Source: an uncultured Vampirovibrio sp. (GTDB lineage Bacteria > Cyanobacteriota > Vampirovibrionia > Gastranaerophilales > Gastranaerophilaceae). From it: a DNA stretch of 64,000 nt. The notes under the pieces are model-generated. The model searched no databases. It was not told the DNA's origin and was given only the letters and a program-made list of their open reading frames with translations. Each line of letters opens with the position of its first letter. The first letter of the stretch is position 1. This document shows, piece after piece, positions 45,528 to 54,053 of this stretch. A program made the position numbers and the translations under genes. The stretch spans positions 124,001 to 188,000 of the forward strand of contig CAJTXT010000003.1 in NCBI GenBank assembly GCA_910583875.1, given 5' to 3'.

Positions 45528-46508
45528 ATGAATTTAAAAGAAAGATTAGTTAATACAAAAAAAAATAATATTTTATTAAATCAAAATGGACTTTTATTTG
45601 ATGGAAATTGTGATGTAAATAATTTTTTTATTGATAAAAATGATGTAAAAACTTTGCTTTCTAATATATTTTCTTCTTATAAAAATATTATTTATGTATG
45701 TAATAAAAATATTGATAATTCTCTTATAGCTAATTATTTCTATTCTTTATCAAACGCTTTTGGGGCGACTATTGTTGATAGTATTGAGAAGGATATTGAA
45801 AATTTTCATAATAGAATAAGCATTATCCCTAATCCAAATATTAATGAAGTTGTAAAAATCTTTGAGTATATTTTATACGGGTATAAATCTTTTGTATTTG
45901 GTTTAAACTTTGATTCAAATCCTGAGATATTAAATAAGCTAATAACAGTAATTGCTATTAATTATCCGAATTTGAGTAATATTAATATTGAGACATTATT
46001 AGGCTTTTCAAATTCATTATTTGTCTATTTTGAAGTAAATGATGATGGCTTGTATTATATTTCTGAGATTAATGAATTGAATTATGAAAATGAAAAACTT
46101 AGTTTAACTCCTATTTTTGTAAAGAAAAGTTCAATTGCAGAAGTAAAAACTCAAAATGATATTGCAAAAGTTGTTGTTGATGATGTTAAAACTCAAGATA
46201 TAGATACTGATAGTGAAGATGCTAGTTCTACAGCCGAAATTTCAATAGAACAACCTGCAGATATTTCATTAATAGAAGATGAACTTGAAAGTGAATCAGA
46301 TAGTAAAGTTATTGAAAATAAAATTGAAAATGTTCTTCATTGTGAGGAAACTATAGAATCAGATATGATTATAGAAGAAACAGCTGTTCAACAAGAAGAT
46401 ATTTCATCTTCATCTAATATAGATAATTCAGTGTCTGATAGTATAGAAAAGAAAGTAAATAAGTATAAATTATTGAAAGAAAAAGTAAAAAATAAACGAA
46501 ATATATAA
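45528..46508 (+). CDS. Degenerate CpaF-like protein with acidic tail, 326 aa
   Basis: There is no Walker A motif, yet the order of elements follows the CpaF/VirB11 secretion ATPases: KNIIYVCNKNIDNSLIANYF where the P-loop (NILISGGTGSGKTTLLNAL-like) would be, ISIIPNPNI where the 'PHPHVVRL'-like segment would be, then a segment FEYILYGYKSFVFGLNFD at the place of the 'RMRPDRIIVGEVRG' helix and strand, and YFEVNDDGLYYISEINEL like the closing 'VVHLxRLxDGxRRVxxIxEI'. The C-terminal 110 residues are acidic and disordered, ending in a basic helix. I infer a pseudo-ATPase partner of the CpaE-like protein. This rests on my reading of the pattern, not an alignment. Confidence 0.65.
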   Translation: MNLKERLVNTKKNNILLNQNGLLFDGNCDVNNFFIDKNDVKTLLSNIFSSYKNIIYVCNKNIDNSLIANYFYSLSNAFGATIVDSIEKDIENFHNRISIIPNPNINEVVKIFEYILYGYKSFVFGLNFDSNPEILNKLITVIAINYPNLSNINIETLLGFSNSLFVYFEVNDDGLYYISEINELNYENEKLSLTPIFVKKSSIAEVKTQNDIAKVVVDDVKTQDIDTDSEDASSTAEISIEQPADISLIEDELESESDSKVIENKIENVLHCEETIESDMIIEETAVQQEDISSSSNIDNSVSDSIEKKVNKYKLLKEKVKNKRNI

Positions 46509-46687
46509 TATTTGACTTTTAAAATCATACATATAATTTAAATAAAAATTTTTAAAGAAACAATTAAATAAATTTTTAGAATTTATTAAAAGCCAGTAAT
46601 AATAAGCTTTTTATCCCGAGGTAAATCTAAAGATCTAGATAATAATATAAATCTTTTAGTATAGTAATATTCATCGTTTTATTGATG

Positions 46688-46745
46688 AAGCCCCATGCTC
46701 ATACCTGTATATTAATAATATAAACAATGTATTTACAGGGGGCTT
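46688..46745 (+). promoter_or_regulatory. Hairpin in the leader of the response-regulator gene
   Basis: AAGCCCC (46688-46694) pairs with the GGGGGCTT ending at 46745, and CCTGTA (46704-46709) with TACAGG (46734-46739). The two stems share two G residues, so they compete or form one imperfect stem. The G-run is the only purine-rich stretch near the start codons, so the fold may hide the ribosome-binding site. Confidence 0.4.
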
Positions 46746-46755
46746 GAGTGTGTAT

Positions 46756-47466
46756 ATGAGAAGAACAATGGATTATGCAAAAAAAACAAAAATTATTTTG
46801 GTTGATGACAATTTTGACCACTTATTAGGCATTAGAGAATTAGTTAATTTAGAAACTAATTTAGATGTAATTGCAACTGCAACAAATGCTAATATTGCAA
46901 TAAATCTTGTAAAAAAATATCAACCAGATATCGTTTTAATGGATATTAATATGCCGGAAAAAGATGGTTTAACTGCAATAAGTGAAATTGAAAAATTGGG
47001 TTTAGATACAAAAGTTATTGCATTAACAGGTTATGATGATTCAGATTTAATCTTTAGAACAATGAAAATAGGAGCTAAAGGTTATATCTTAAAAACTATG
47101 GCTTCAGCACAACTTATCCACGCAATTGAGGAAGTTCTTCAAGGTAAAATATATTTACCGTCAGGTTTATCTTCCAGATTTTTTGAATATTTCCAAAAAA
47201 CATTTAAAGAAGAAACTACAAATACAGCAAATGAAGAAAACTTACTTCAATATTTAACTCAAAGAGAAGAAGAAGTTTTGGAATTATTAACTCAAGGTGT
47301 TACATATAAAGGTGTTGCTCAGCAATTATTTATTAGTGAAACAACTGTAAAAACACACGTTAATAATATATTCCAAAAATTACAAGTAAATGACAGAACA
47401 CAAGCTGTATTATATGCAATTAATAATGGTTTCTTAAATAGAAAAAAATTAAAACTTGCTATATAA
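46756..47466 (+). CDS. NarL/LuxR-family response regulator, 236 aa
   Basis: The receiver domain has the acidic pocket (VDDN), phospho-acceptor Asp in VLMDINMPEKDG, Thr in LTGYD and Lys in KGYILK. The C-terminal LuxR-type helix-turn-helix reads LTQREEEVLELLTQGVTYKGVAQQLFISETTVKTHVNNIF. Possible starts are TTG 46744, ATG 46756 and ATG 46768. I choose 46756, because TTG 46744 sits inside the hairpin arm. The partner kinase starts 7 bases downstream. The targets are unknown; the CpaE/CpaF-like genes upstream are candidates. Confidence 0.92.
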   Translation: MRRTMDYAKKTKIILVDDNFDHLLGIRELVNLETNLDVIATATNANIAINLVKKYQPDIVLMDINMPEKDGLTAISEIEKLGLDTKVIALTGYDDSDLIFRTMKIGAKGYILKTMASAQLIHAIEEVLQGKIYLPSGLSSRFFEYFQKTFKEETTNTANEENLLQYLTQREEEVLELLTQGVTYKGVAQQLFISETTVKTHVNNIFQKLQVNDRTQAVLYAINNGFLNRKKLKLAI

Positions 47467-47473
47467 TTAAAAT

Positions 47474-48733
47474 ATGAAAAATAAATATAACACACTTCAA
47501 AAATACATATTTGAATATTCACAAAAAGAATACGGACAAGAGACCATTAATGGTCTCTTTCGTTCGATTTTAGAACCTTTAACAGCTAATCAAAAACTTG
47601 AAGCTTGCGTGCTCCTTAAGTTAGAGGATGTAGAAGAAAAAAAATCATTAATAAAACGGTTAGCTTTTTCATCTTTAAAACTATATAGTTTTAGTTCAAA
47701 TATAGAAGGAATTACAAATTCTCTGCAAAATGATATTTGGGGAACAACCGAATTTGTAATTATATTAGGTCAAAGATATTCAGCTGCGTTAATATGGGAT
47801 TATGCTACATCATCTTTATCTAATAGTTCAGAAGTTTGTTTGTTGTATAACTCTAAAATAATTTCAGATATAGCAAAAAAGATATTAGAAAATTCTAAAG
47901 ATGATTTTAAAGAATTAATCCAAAAGTATGCACCTGACAGACGTGAAAATTTAATTTTAAATAGTTCTATTAATTCTATTGTTTCTTTATTGAATGAAAA
48001 AAATAATGAGTTATTATGCTCAGAACAAGAAAAACAACAAATTCTTGTTTCTGACGATACAATACAAACTGCAAAAAATGTTGCAGAAAAAGCTAAATTT
48101 ATTGCTCACGAAATAAAGAATAATCTTTCCATAATAAATTTATATTCAACAATTATGGGAAAAAGACTAAATAGAGTAGAAGCAGAAGATGCTGTGCTTC
48201 AATCAATAAATAATTCTTTGAAAAATATTATGAATGCTTCAGAAAATGTTTCTAATTTGATTGGAGATTTACGGTGTTTATCTGCTCCTTATATAACAGA
48301 AGTCAGTATTAGAGATTTAATACTTAATACCGTTATGTTTTGCAAAGAAAAAGCAGATAAATTCGGTGTTGAAATTCTTGTTGGTGATTTTGAAGATATT
48401 ATCTTAAAAACAGATAAAACAAAAGTTCAATGTGCCATAACAAATATTATATTCAATGCTATTGAAGCCTGTATAGATGGCTGTTTTATCAATATAAATC
48501 TGATAAATAACGGAAATTTTATAAAGATTGAAATATCAAATAATGGAGCTGTAATACCTATAGATATTCAACAAAAAATATTTGAGCAAGATTTTACAAC
48601 AAAAGAAAAAGGTAATGGCTTAGGGCTTGCTATTTGTAAAAAACAACTTGAGTTAGTAAATGGAACAATAGAATTAATTAGTTCATCAAATAACTTGACA
48701 GTATTTGAAATAGTTATTGAAAAAGAATTTTAA
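47474..48733 (+). CDS. Sensor histidine kinase, soluble, 419 aa
   Basis: No membrane helix. An N-terminal sensory region of about 190 residues is of unknown family (LEACVLLKLED..., TTEFVIILGQRYSAALIWDYA) and recalls the ligand- or DICT-type domains of cyanobacterial kinases. It is followed by HisKA with the phospho-acceptor in AHEIKNNL (His 212) and an HATPase domain with the N box NIIFNAIEAC and the G box GNGLGLAICKK. It forms a cognate pair with the NarL regulator. The stop overlaps the convergent YcaO gene by 4 bases. Confidence 0.9.
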   Translation: MKNKYNTLQKYIFEYSQKEYGQETINGLFRSILEPLTANQKLEACVLLKLEDVEEKKSLIKRLAFSSLKLYSFSSNIEGITNSLQNDIWGTTEFVIILGQRYSAALIWDYATSSLSNSSEVCLLYNSKIISDIAKKILENSKDDFKELIQKYAPDRRENLILNSSINSIVSLLNEKNNELLCSEQEKQQILVSDDTIQTAKNVAEKAKFIAHEIKNNLSIINLYSTIMGKRLNRVEAEDAVLQSINNSLKNIMNASENVSNLIGDLRCLSAPYITEVSIRDLILNTVMFCKEKADKFGVEILVGDFEDIILKTDKTKVQCAITNIIFNAIEACIDGCFININLINNGNFIKIEISNNGAVIPIDIQQKIFEQDFTTKEKGNGLGLAICKKQLELVNGTIELISSSNNLTVFEIVIEKEF

Positions 48734-50511
48734 TCTAGAAACTTTAAATATTCTTTTAAATCTTCTTGTGATGGAATATTTCTTAAATATAATTCTCCAA
48801 GTTTTATTTCAAGAATATTATTTATATAGGGAGAGTTTTTTGTTGTGTTTTTTATTTTTGTTTTTATGCATTCTACTAAAGATTTAGAATTCAAGGTTTT
48901 TAAAACATGGAAAAATACTTTTATTTCTTCGTTTGTATAATTTTTTTGAAGTAATTTTAAAATTGAATCTTCTGATTTATTTTTAGATTTTAGTTCGTAA
49001 AAATCTGAAATAATTTTAATTAGTTTTATTCCTTTTTCGTCGCATAGTTTTATATATTTATCTTTTTCTATAAGTAATTTCGAATATAATTTTATCTTAA
49101 ATTCATCTTTTCTACATAAAGCGCATAATAGTGCAATATATTCATTTAATTTTTTTGCTATATTTTTATTTCTTGGAAAAAGGTAATGTATTTTATATTC
49201 AGCTGCATTCATTAAGGAGTTAATATTATATATATTTGAATTTTTATCTTCATTAAAATAATACCAATTTAATAAATCTTGTAGAGTATTAATTCTATTT
49301 TCATCTACAAACATATAAAAGGACATTCTGGGAATAAATATATATACACTTGGGAACCCAAGAAAAGAAACGTCCCTAATATATATTTCATTTTTAGAAA
49401 TTGCTTCTATGTTATTAATCAAAAATTTTAAAAGAGTTTTATTTGATGTTTCTTCATCAACTCTAAACCAAGCTTCAGGTGAAAAATTATATGATATATC
49501 ATTTTTTAAAAATTGTTTTTCTAGTTTTTCATTTATTTCTAAAGCAGATAATCCTGACATCATTTTTTCTAAAAGAAAATATTTATTTTCTTTCATACTA
49601 TATTCATAATAGGTTTTTGTAATTATATTTTCATATGAGATATTTTTTATTATATTATTTAAATCATCAGCACCTTGTGCAAATTCTGTTAAACATCTTT
49701 CTATTGCGATTGGAAGCACCGGATGTGCTCCAAAATTTATATATAATAAATTTTTTTTATTATCTTTAAATATAATACATACAACCGGTAACTTTTTACC
49801 TAAAGAAGCATCTTTTATGAATATTTCATATCCTGCATTTTTAATACTTTTGATAATTTCGTTTATATTTTCGTATTCTTTATATTCTGCATCAGGAATA
49901 TCGGGCATTGTTAAATTATCTAAGAAAATTTTAGAATGGGCGTATCTTTCACAAAGTTCTGAAAGCCCTTGAACCATTGCTTCTTCGATAGTATTTCCGG
50001 CAGCCATTCCATTTGTTCCTACAAATAACGAATTTAGTATTAATGCAGGTAAGTAAATTGTTTTTTTTTCTTTTAAAGCATAAAAAGGCGCCATAATAAA
50101 TTTATCATTAAATTTATTATCTAATTTATTATTTACTATCATATTGCCTAATTTAAGCAGTTTAGGTGAAATAATTTTTGCAAAATTATCTAGTATTATA
50201 TCTTGTAATGAGTAAATTTTTTCATCAGGAAATACAGAATAGTTTTTATTAAAAAAGTTCAATAAAATACCATTTTGTAGTCGTTCCATAAACTCTGCAT
50301 AACCGCTTGCCTGAGAATTTATTATGCTTGTTCCTTTTCCATTTGTTCCAATATTAGTTTTGGGAATTGTGACACGAAAAGAGAAAAGTCCATTATTACT
50401 TCCAATTCTTTGTTCTTCATCCAGTTCTAGATTTAAATGTTTCTTTAGAAGATTTTTTATTTTTTTTACTGTATTTACGGTTTTATCATCTTTAAATATA
50501 TTGTAATGCAT
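48730..50511 (-). CDS. YcaO-domain ATP-dependent cyclodehydratase-like protein, 593 aa
   Basis: YcaO enzymes use ATP to activate a peptide amide for heterocycle or thioamide formation. The signature segments are present: TNGKGTSIINSQASGYAEFMER-like (56-77), NGMAAGNTIEEAM followed by GLSELCERY (167-190, with Glu 176/177, Glu 185, Glu 188-Arg 189), and GAHPVLPIAIERCLTEFAQG (261-280). The C-terminal 170 residues are helical. Length and these segments resemble the E. coli YcaO (linked genetically to RimO and S12 modification) more than short RiPP YcaOs. The C-terminus does not end in the Pro-rich tail of azoline enzymes. The start is 3 bases after the 48-aa peptide gene and has no ribosome-binding site of its own, so it needs translational coupling. 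The ATP-grasp gene is upstream. Confidence 0.9.
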   Translation of the reverse strand: MHYNIFKDDKTVNTVKKIKNLLKKHLNLELDEEQRIGSNNGLFSFRVTIPKTNIGTNGKGTSIINSQASGYAEFMERLQNGILLNFFNKNYSVFPDEKIYSLQDIILDNFAKIISPKLLKLGNMIVNNKLDNKFNDKFIMAPFYALKEKKTIYLPALILNSLFVGTNGMAAGNTIEEAMVQGLSELCERYAHSKIFLDNLTMPDIPDAEYKEYENINEIIKSIKNAGYEIFIKDASLGKKLPVVCIIFKDNKKNLLYINFGAHPVLPIAIERCLTEFAQGADDLNNIIKNISYENIITKTYYEYSMKENKYFLLEKMMSGLSALEINEKLEKQFLKNDISYNFSPEAWFRVDEETSNKTLLKFLINNIEAISKNEIYIRDVSFLGFPSVYIFIPRMSFYMFVDENRINTLQDLLNWYYFNEDKNSNIYNINSLMNAAEYKIHYLFPRNKNIAKKLNEYIALLCALCRKDEFKIKLYSKLLIEKDKYIKLCDEKGIKLIKIISDFYELKSKNKSEDSILKLLQKNYTNEEIKVFFHVLKTLNSKSLVECIKTKIKNTTKNSPYINNILEIKLGELYLRNIPSQEDLKEYLKFLD

Positions 50512-50514
50512 ATA

Positions 50515-50661
50515 TTATTTACATTCACTATTGCTATATTCAAATCTTGTACCATCAGCACAAAAACCAAATGCAAAGTCATCATACTTTTCAATAATAA
50601 TGTCATTGTATAATTCCAGTATTTGCTCTGCATTAAAATTTTCGATTTCTTCAAAATCCAT
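50515..50661 (-). CDS. 48-aa peptide, candidate RiPP precursor
   Basis: The gene is too short for usual gene callers. AGAAAGG lies 7 bases before the ATG. Residues 1-28 are acidic and helical (MDFEEIENFN, AEQILELYND, IIIEKYDD), like a leader that an enzyme would bind. Residues 29-48 (FAFGFCADGT, RFEYSNSECK) hold two Cys, two Ser and one Thr, the residues a YcaO can cyclise. It starts 12 bases after the ATP-grasp stop and ends 3 bases before the YcaO start. No family is recognised. It could instead be a small subunit or regulator of either enzyme. Confidence 0.65.
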   Translation of the reverse strand: MDFEEIENFNAEQILELYNDIIIEKYDDFAFGFCADGTRFEYSNSECK

Positions 50662-50673
50662 TTTATAGCCTTT

Positions 50674-51585
50674 CTATTTATTTAAATCAAGCATTTTTCC
50701 AAGCTTATAGTTCCATTTTTCATCTTCAAATTCGCAAAATCCGGAAAATGGTGTAAATGTTATTTCATTGAAATATATATGATTTTTGTATAATATCCAA
50801 TCAATTCGAGCTAATTTAAAATCTTTTGCGAGTTCTTTTGATAACTCAACTGCTTTTTTTAAATTATCTTCTGCTTTTTCATTTATGAGTTTATAGTTAG
50901 GTTTAAATTTTAAGTTTATAGTTTCAAAATTTTTATTAAATATACTTACAACTCTAGTGTCTTTATACTGTATTTTTTGAAAAATTTTAGGAATTCCGTT
51001 AAAACAATATACTTCATATTCAACAGGATTTTCATCTGTATTTTCGCGTAATAAAGGTTCTATTAAAATTTTAGGTTCTATAAACCTGTATTGTTTTTCC
51101 AATCCTGCCCAAGCAAAAAAAGATTGAGTCATCCATCCGTCAAAGTGGTTTTTTATAATCTGCATTAAAATTTTATTATTAATAAATTTTTCTTTATCTT
51201 TGATTATATACTGCCACTTGCATCCATGAGCAGCTTTGATAATAAATTTATCTGGAAGTACATCAAAATTAATATCAGAAAAATTTTTTCCTACCCATAA
51301 CATAGGCTTTAAATATTCTGTACCAATTTTTTTTTCTACATAATTTCTTACTAATACTTTATCTGTTAATTCTGTTTTTATTGGGGTACTGTCATATAGT
51401 TTTAACCATTGTATTTTTTCATTAAAAGTTTTTGGATGTTTTAAATTTAGGTTTTTATTTGTGCGAAATTTATATATTTTTTTTAAATATATTGGATATT
51501 CTTTTTCATCTATATTAATAAGTTCATTATAACTGTATGGTGGTTCACCAATCTTTTCACGCTTAAATAATCCAAAAAATTCCAT
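50674..51585 (-). CDS. TupA-like ATP-grasp protein, 303 aa
   Basis: ATP-grasp enzymes join a carboxylate to an amine through an acyl-phosphate. This one matches the TupA-like family (PF14305; TupA is involved in teichuronopeptide synthesis). Near the start it has HPKTFNEKIQWLKLYD and the DKVLVRNYVEKKIG block. Next comes the ATP-binding FIIKAAHGCKW, then EPLLRENTDE and VEYEVYCFNG. The metal-binding end is RIDWILYKNHIYFNEITFTPFSGF. I place the start at ATG 51585 (AAGGA 8 bases before it); 14 more codons upstream are open, but the added peptide has no support. Relatives usually sit in polysaccharide clusters; here the neighbours are a peptide and a YcaO. It is first in a three-gene operon. Confidence 0.88.
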   Translation of the reverse strand: MEFFGLFKREKIGEPPYSYNELINIDEKEYPIYLKKIYKFRTNKNLNLKHPKTFNEKIQWLKLYDSTPIKTELTDKVLVRNYVEKKIGTEYLKPMLWVGKNFSDINFDVLPDKFIIKAAHGCKWQYIIKDKEKFINNKILMQIIKNHFDGWMTQSFFAWAGLEKQYRFIEPKILIEPLLRENTDENPVEYEVYCFNGIPKIFQKIQYKDTRVVSIFNKNFETINLKFKPNYKLINEKAEDNLKKAVELSKELAKDFKLARIDWILYKNHIYFNEITFTPFSGFCEFEDEKWNYKLGKMLDLNK

Positions 51586-51649
51586 TTTTAATTCCTTAGT
51601 ATACATTAAACATTGATTTTTTATCAATAATTACTTTTATTTGTTAATC

Positions 51650-51678
51650 ATATTACCTTAAAGGTTATGTATAGTCAA
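51650..51678 (-). promoter_or_regulatory. Promoter with a palindromic operator in its spacer
   Basis: On the minus strand TTGACT and TAATAT are separated by exactly 17 bases. The palindrome ACCTTAAAGGT (51655-51665) lies in that spacer. Transcription would begin near 51643, about 58 bases before the ATP-grasp start. Protein bound here would block RNA polymerase. The XRE regulator encoded divergently is the obvious candidate. Confidence 0.7.
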
Positions 51679-51706
51679 GCAATATATTTTTAAGATAGTT
51701 TAAATA

Positions 51707-51712
51707 TATAAT
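51707..51712 (+). promoter_or_regulatory. Possible -10 element of the XRE regulator
   Basis: A perfect TATAAT lies 22 bases before the ATG at 51734, without a recognisable -35. Its control region overlaps that of the ATP-grasp operon. Confidence 0.35.
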
Positions 51713-51733
51713 CTTATAAATTAGAATTTTAAA

Positions 51734-52063
51734 ATGGATATAAAAAAGCAAATTGGTATTAGAATAAAAGAGTTAAGATTAAAAAATAATCTAAAACAAT
51801 CTGAATTGGCAGAAAAAGTAGGAATAGCTGTAAAACATCAAAGTTGTATAGAAACAGGCCGTAATTTCCCCTCTGCTGAACTTTTTGAGAAATATGCTGT
51901 TGCTTTCAATATAGATGTTTCAAAAGTATTAAATCTTCAGCCTGTTGTAAAAGTAAAATCAAGAAGAGATGTAATCGAAAATATTATAAGTATTGTAAAT
52001 ATTGCTTCTGATTATGAATTGGACTTAATAGAGAAGCTGGTCAAAGCTTTGATTGAGAAATAA
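51734..52063 (+). CDS. XRE-family transcriptional regulator, 109 aa
   Basis: A Cro/CI helix-turn-helix spans about residues 4-62 (IGIRIKELRLKNNLKQSELAE, then the recognition helix around KHQSCIETGRN). A basic linker (KVKSRRD) and a short C-terminal helical part follow (LDLIEKLVKALIEK), probably for dimerisation. It is divergent to the ATP-grasp-peptide-YcaO operon, with a palindromic site between the two, and 25 bases upstream of a UvrD helicase gene. Repression of the peptide operon is inferred. Confidence 0.88.
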   Translation: MDIKKQIGIRIKELRLKNNLKQSELAEKVGIAVKHQSCIETGRNFPSAELFEKYAVAFNIDVSKVLNLQPVVKVKSRRDVIENIISIVNIASDYELDLIEKLVKALIEK

Positions 52064-52088
52064 TTCAAATTTTAGTTATAATGGTTAT

Positions 52089-54053
52089 ATGGACAATTTA
52101 ACAGTAAAAAAATATAAACTAAAAAAAGTAACAACTGATGTTGTTTATAAAGTTGATTATGAAAATGAATTAAATCCGCCTCAGCTAGAAGCTGTAAAGC
52201 AGAAAGAGGGTGCAGTTCTTGTTATAGCAGGGGCTGGGAGCGGCAAGACAAAAACTCTTACATATAGAGTTGCACGCTTGATTGAGGAGGGTGTTAATCC
52301 TAAGAATATTTTATTGTTAACATTTACGAAAAAAGCAGCACAAGAAATGCTTTCACGTGCTGCAATAGTTCTTGATTCTCGTTGTGAACAAGTTGCGGGC
52401 GGCACATTTCATGCTTTTGCAAATATTATTTTAAGAAAATACTCTACATTGCTCGAACTTCGTAATAATTTTACGATTACAGACAGGGCTGATTCAGAAG
52501 ATATTGTTAATCATATAAGAGCTAATATAATTGGCAAACAAGAAAAGCGTTTTCCGAAAAAAGGAACAATTCTTGATATTTATTCTAAAGCCGTAAATAA
52601 AAACATTCCTTCTGATGAAGTTATAATGTCTGAATACAGCCAATTTGAACATTGTACAGAAAAAATAAATGAAATTATATGTGAATATAATGAATATAAA
52701 AGAAAAAATTCTATTTTAGATTATGATGATTTACTTTTATATTTAAGAACTCTGCTTGAATCTCAGCCTGATGTACGTAAAAAGCTTTCTAATCAATATA
52801 AATATATTATGGTGGATGAGTATCAAGATACAAATACAATACAGGCACAAATTATAAAACTTTTGGCATCTGAACATAACAATGTTATGGCAGTTGGTGA
52901 TGATTCACAAAGTATTTATTCTTTTAGAGGTGCTAATTTTAAAAATATATTAGAATTTCCTCATTATTTTGAAAATACTAAAATAATTAAATTAGAACAA
53001 AATTACAGAAGTTCCCAAAATGTTCTTGCATTAGCAAATGAAATTTTATTAAAAGCAAAAGAAAAATATACAAAAAATTTATTCTCTACTATTGAATGTC
53101 CTATAAAGCCAGCTTTAATCAGTGCATCAGACATGAAAACAGAGGCTGAATTTATTGCGCAAAGAGTTTTAGAGCTTGGCGAAGAAGAAAATATTCCTTT
53201 GAATGATATTTGTGTTCTTGCAAGAAGCGCAAGAATGACTTATAACTTAGAAATTGAGCTTGCTAAAAGAAACATTCCTTTTAAAAAATTTGGCGGAATG
53301 AAATTTATTGAAGCCGCACATGTAAAAGACATAATTGCTCATTTGCGTGTTATTTTGAATCCGTCTGATATAATAAGCTATACGAGGATATTGCTCTTAT
53401 TAGACGGTATCGGAAATCAAAGTGCTAATAAATTACTTCCTGTATTAGCAGAAGACGGGGATATAAAAGAAAAGAAACTTCCTGTTAAAAATCCCGAAGC
53501 AGTAATAAAATTAACAGAATTAATTAACTGTAATCAAAAAGATATCTTTAATCCGAAAAAGGTTGTTCAAAGTGTTTTAAAATACTATGAACCAATTTTG
53601 AAAGATAAATATGATGATTATACAAAACGTGAAAAAGATTTAGAACATTTTCTTGCTTTAAGTGAAAAATATACAAGTTTAGAAGATTTTCTAAGTGATT
53701 TAGCGCTTGAACCGCCTGATACTTCAATGACAGAAGTTGAAGAAGGGGCAAATAAAGATGAATTTTTGACTTTATCTACAATTCATAGTGCAAAAGGATT
53801 AGAATATAAAGCAATTTTTATAATAGGTGCAGTTGATGGCAGATTTCCATCCTTATATTCATTTAATTCTCCTGATGAATTAGATGAAGAATTAAGACTT
53901 ATGTATGTAGCAGTTACCAGAGCCAAAACACATCTTGCAATAACATACCCTATTGATATGTTTGACTATTCAACTGGCATGGTACTTTCAAAACCTTCAA
54001 GATTTTTTGACGGGATAGGTCAAGATATTCTTGAAAAATGGGTTATCGAATAG
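52089..54053 (+). CDS. UvrD/Rep-family superfamily 1 DNA helicase, 654 aa
   Basis: This ATP-driven 3'-5' helicase acts in repair or replication restart. The motifs are AGAGSGKT (47-54, Walker A), TFTKKAAQEM, LDYDDLLLYL, VDEYQDTN (Walker B), VGDDSQSIYSFRGA, QNYRSS, TIHSAKGLEYKAI and YVAVTRAK. I start at ATG 52089; the frame is open to a TTG at 52053 without a ribosome-binding site. Length suits the Rep/PcrA group without a nuclease domain. Its stop overlaps the convergent lipoprotein gene by 11 bases. Confidence 0.92.
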   Translation: MDNLTVKKYKLKKVTTDVVYKVDYENELNPPQLEAVKQKEGAVLVIAGAGSGKTKTLTYRVARLIEEGVNPKNILLLTFTKKAAQEMLSRAAIVLDSRCEQVAGGTFHAFANIILRKYSTLLELRNNFTITDRADSEDIVNHIRANIIGKQEKRFPKKGTILDIYSKAVNKNIPSDEVIMSEYSQFEHCTEKINEIICEYNEYKRKNSILDYDDLLLYLRTLLESQPDVRKKLSNQYKYIMVDEYQDTNTIQAQIIKLLASEHNNVMAVGDDSQSIYSFRGANFKNILEFPHYFENTKIIKLEQNYRSSQNVLALANEILLKAKEKYTKNLFSTIECPIKPALISASDMKTEAEFIAQRVLELGEEENIPLNDICVLARSARMTYNLEIELAKRNIPFKKFGGMKFIEAAHVKDIIAHLRVILNPSDIISYTRILLLLDGIGNQSANKLLPVLAEDGDIKEKKLPVKNPEAVIKLTELINCNQKDIFNPKKVVQSVLKYYEPILKDKYDDYTKREKDLEHFLALSEKYTSLEDFLSDLALEPPDTSMTEVEEGANKDEFLTLSTIHSAKGLEYKAIFIIGAVDGRFPSLYSFNSPDELDEELRLMYVAVTRAKTHLAITYPIDMFDYSTGMVLSKPSRFFDGIGQDILEKWVIE

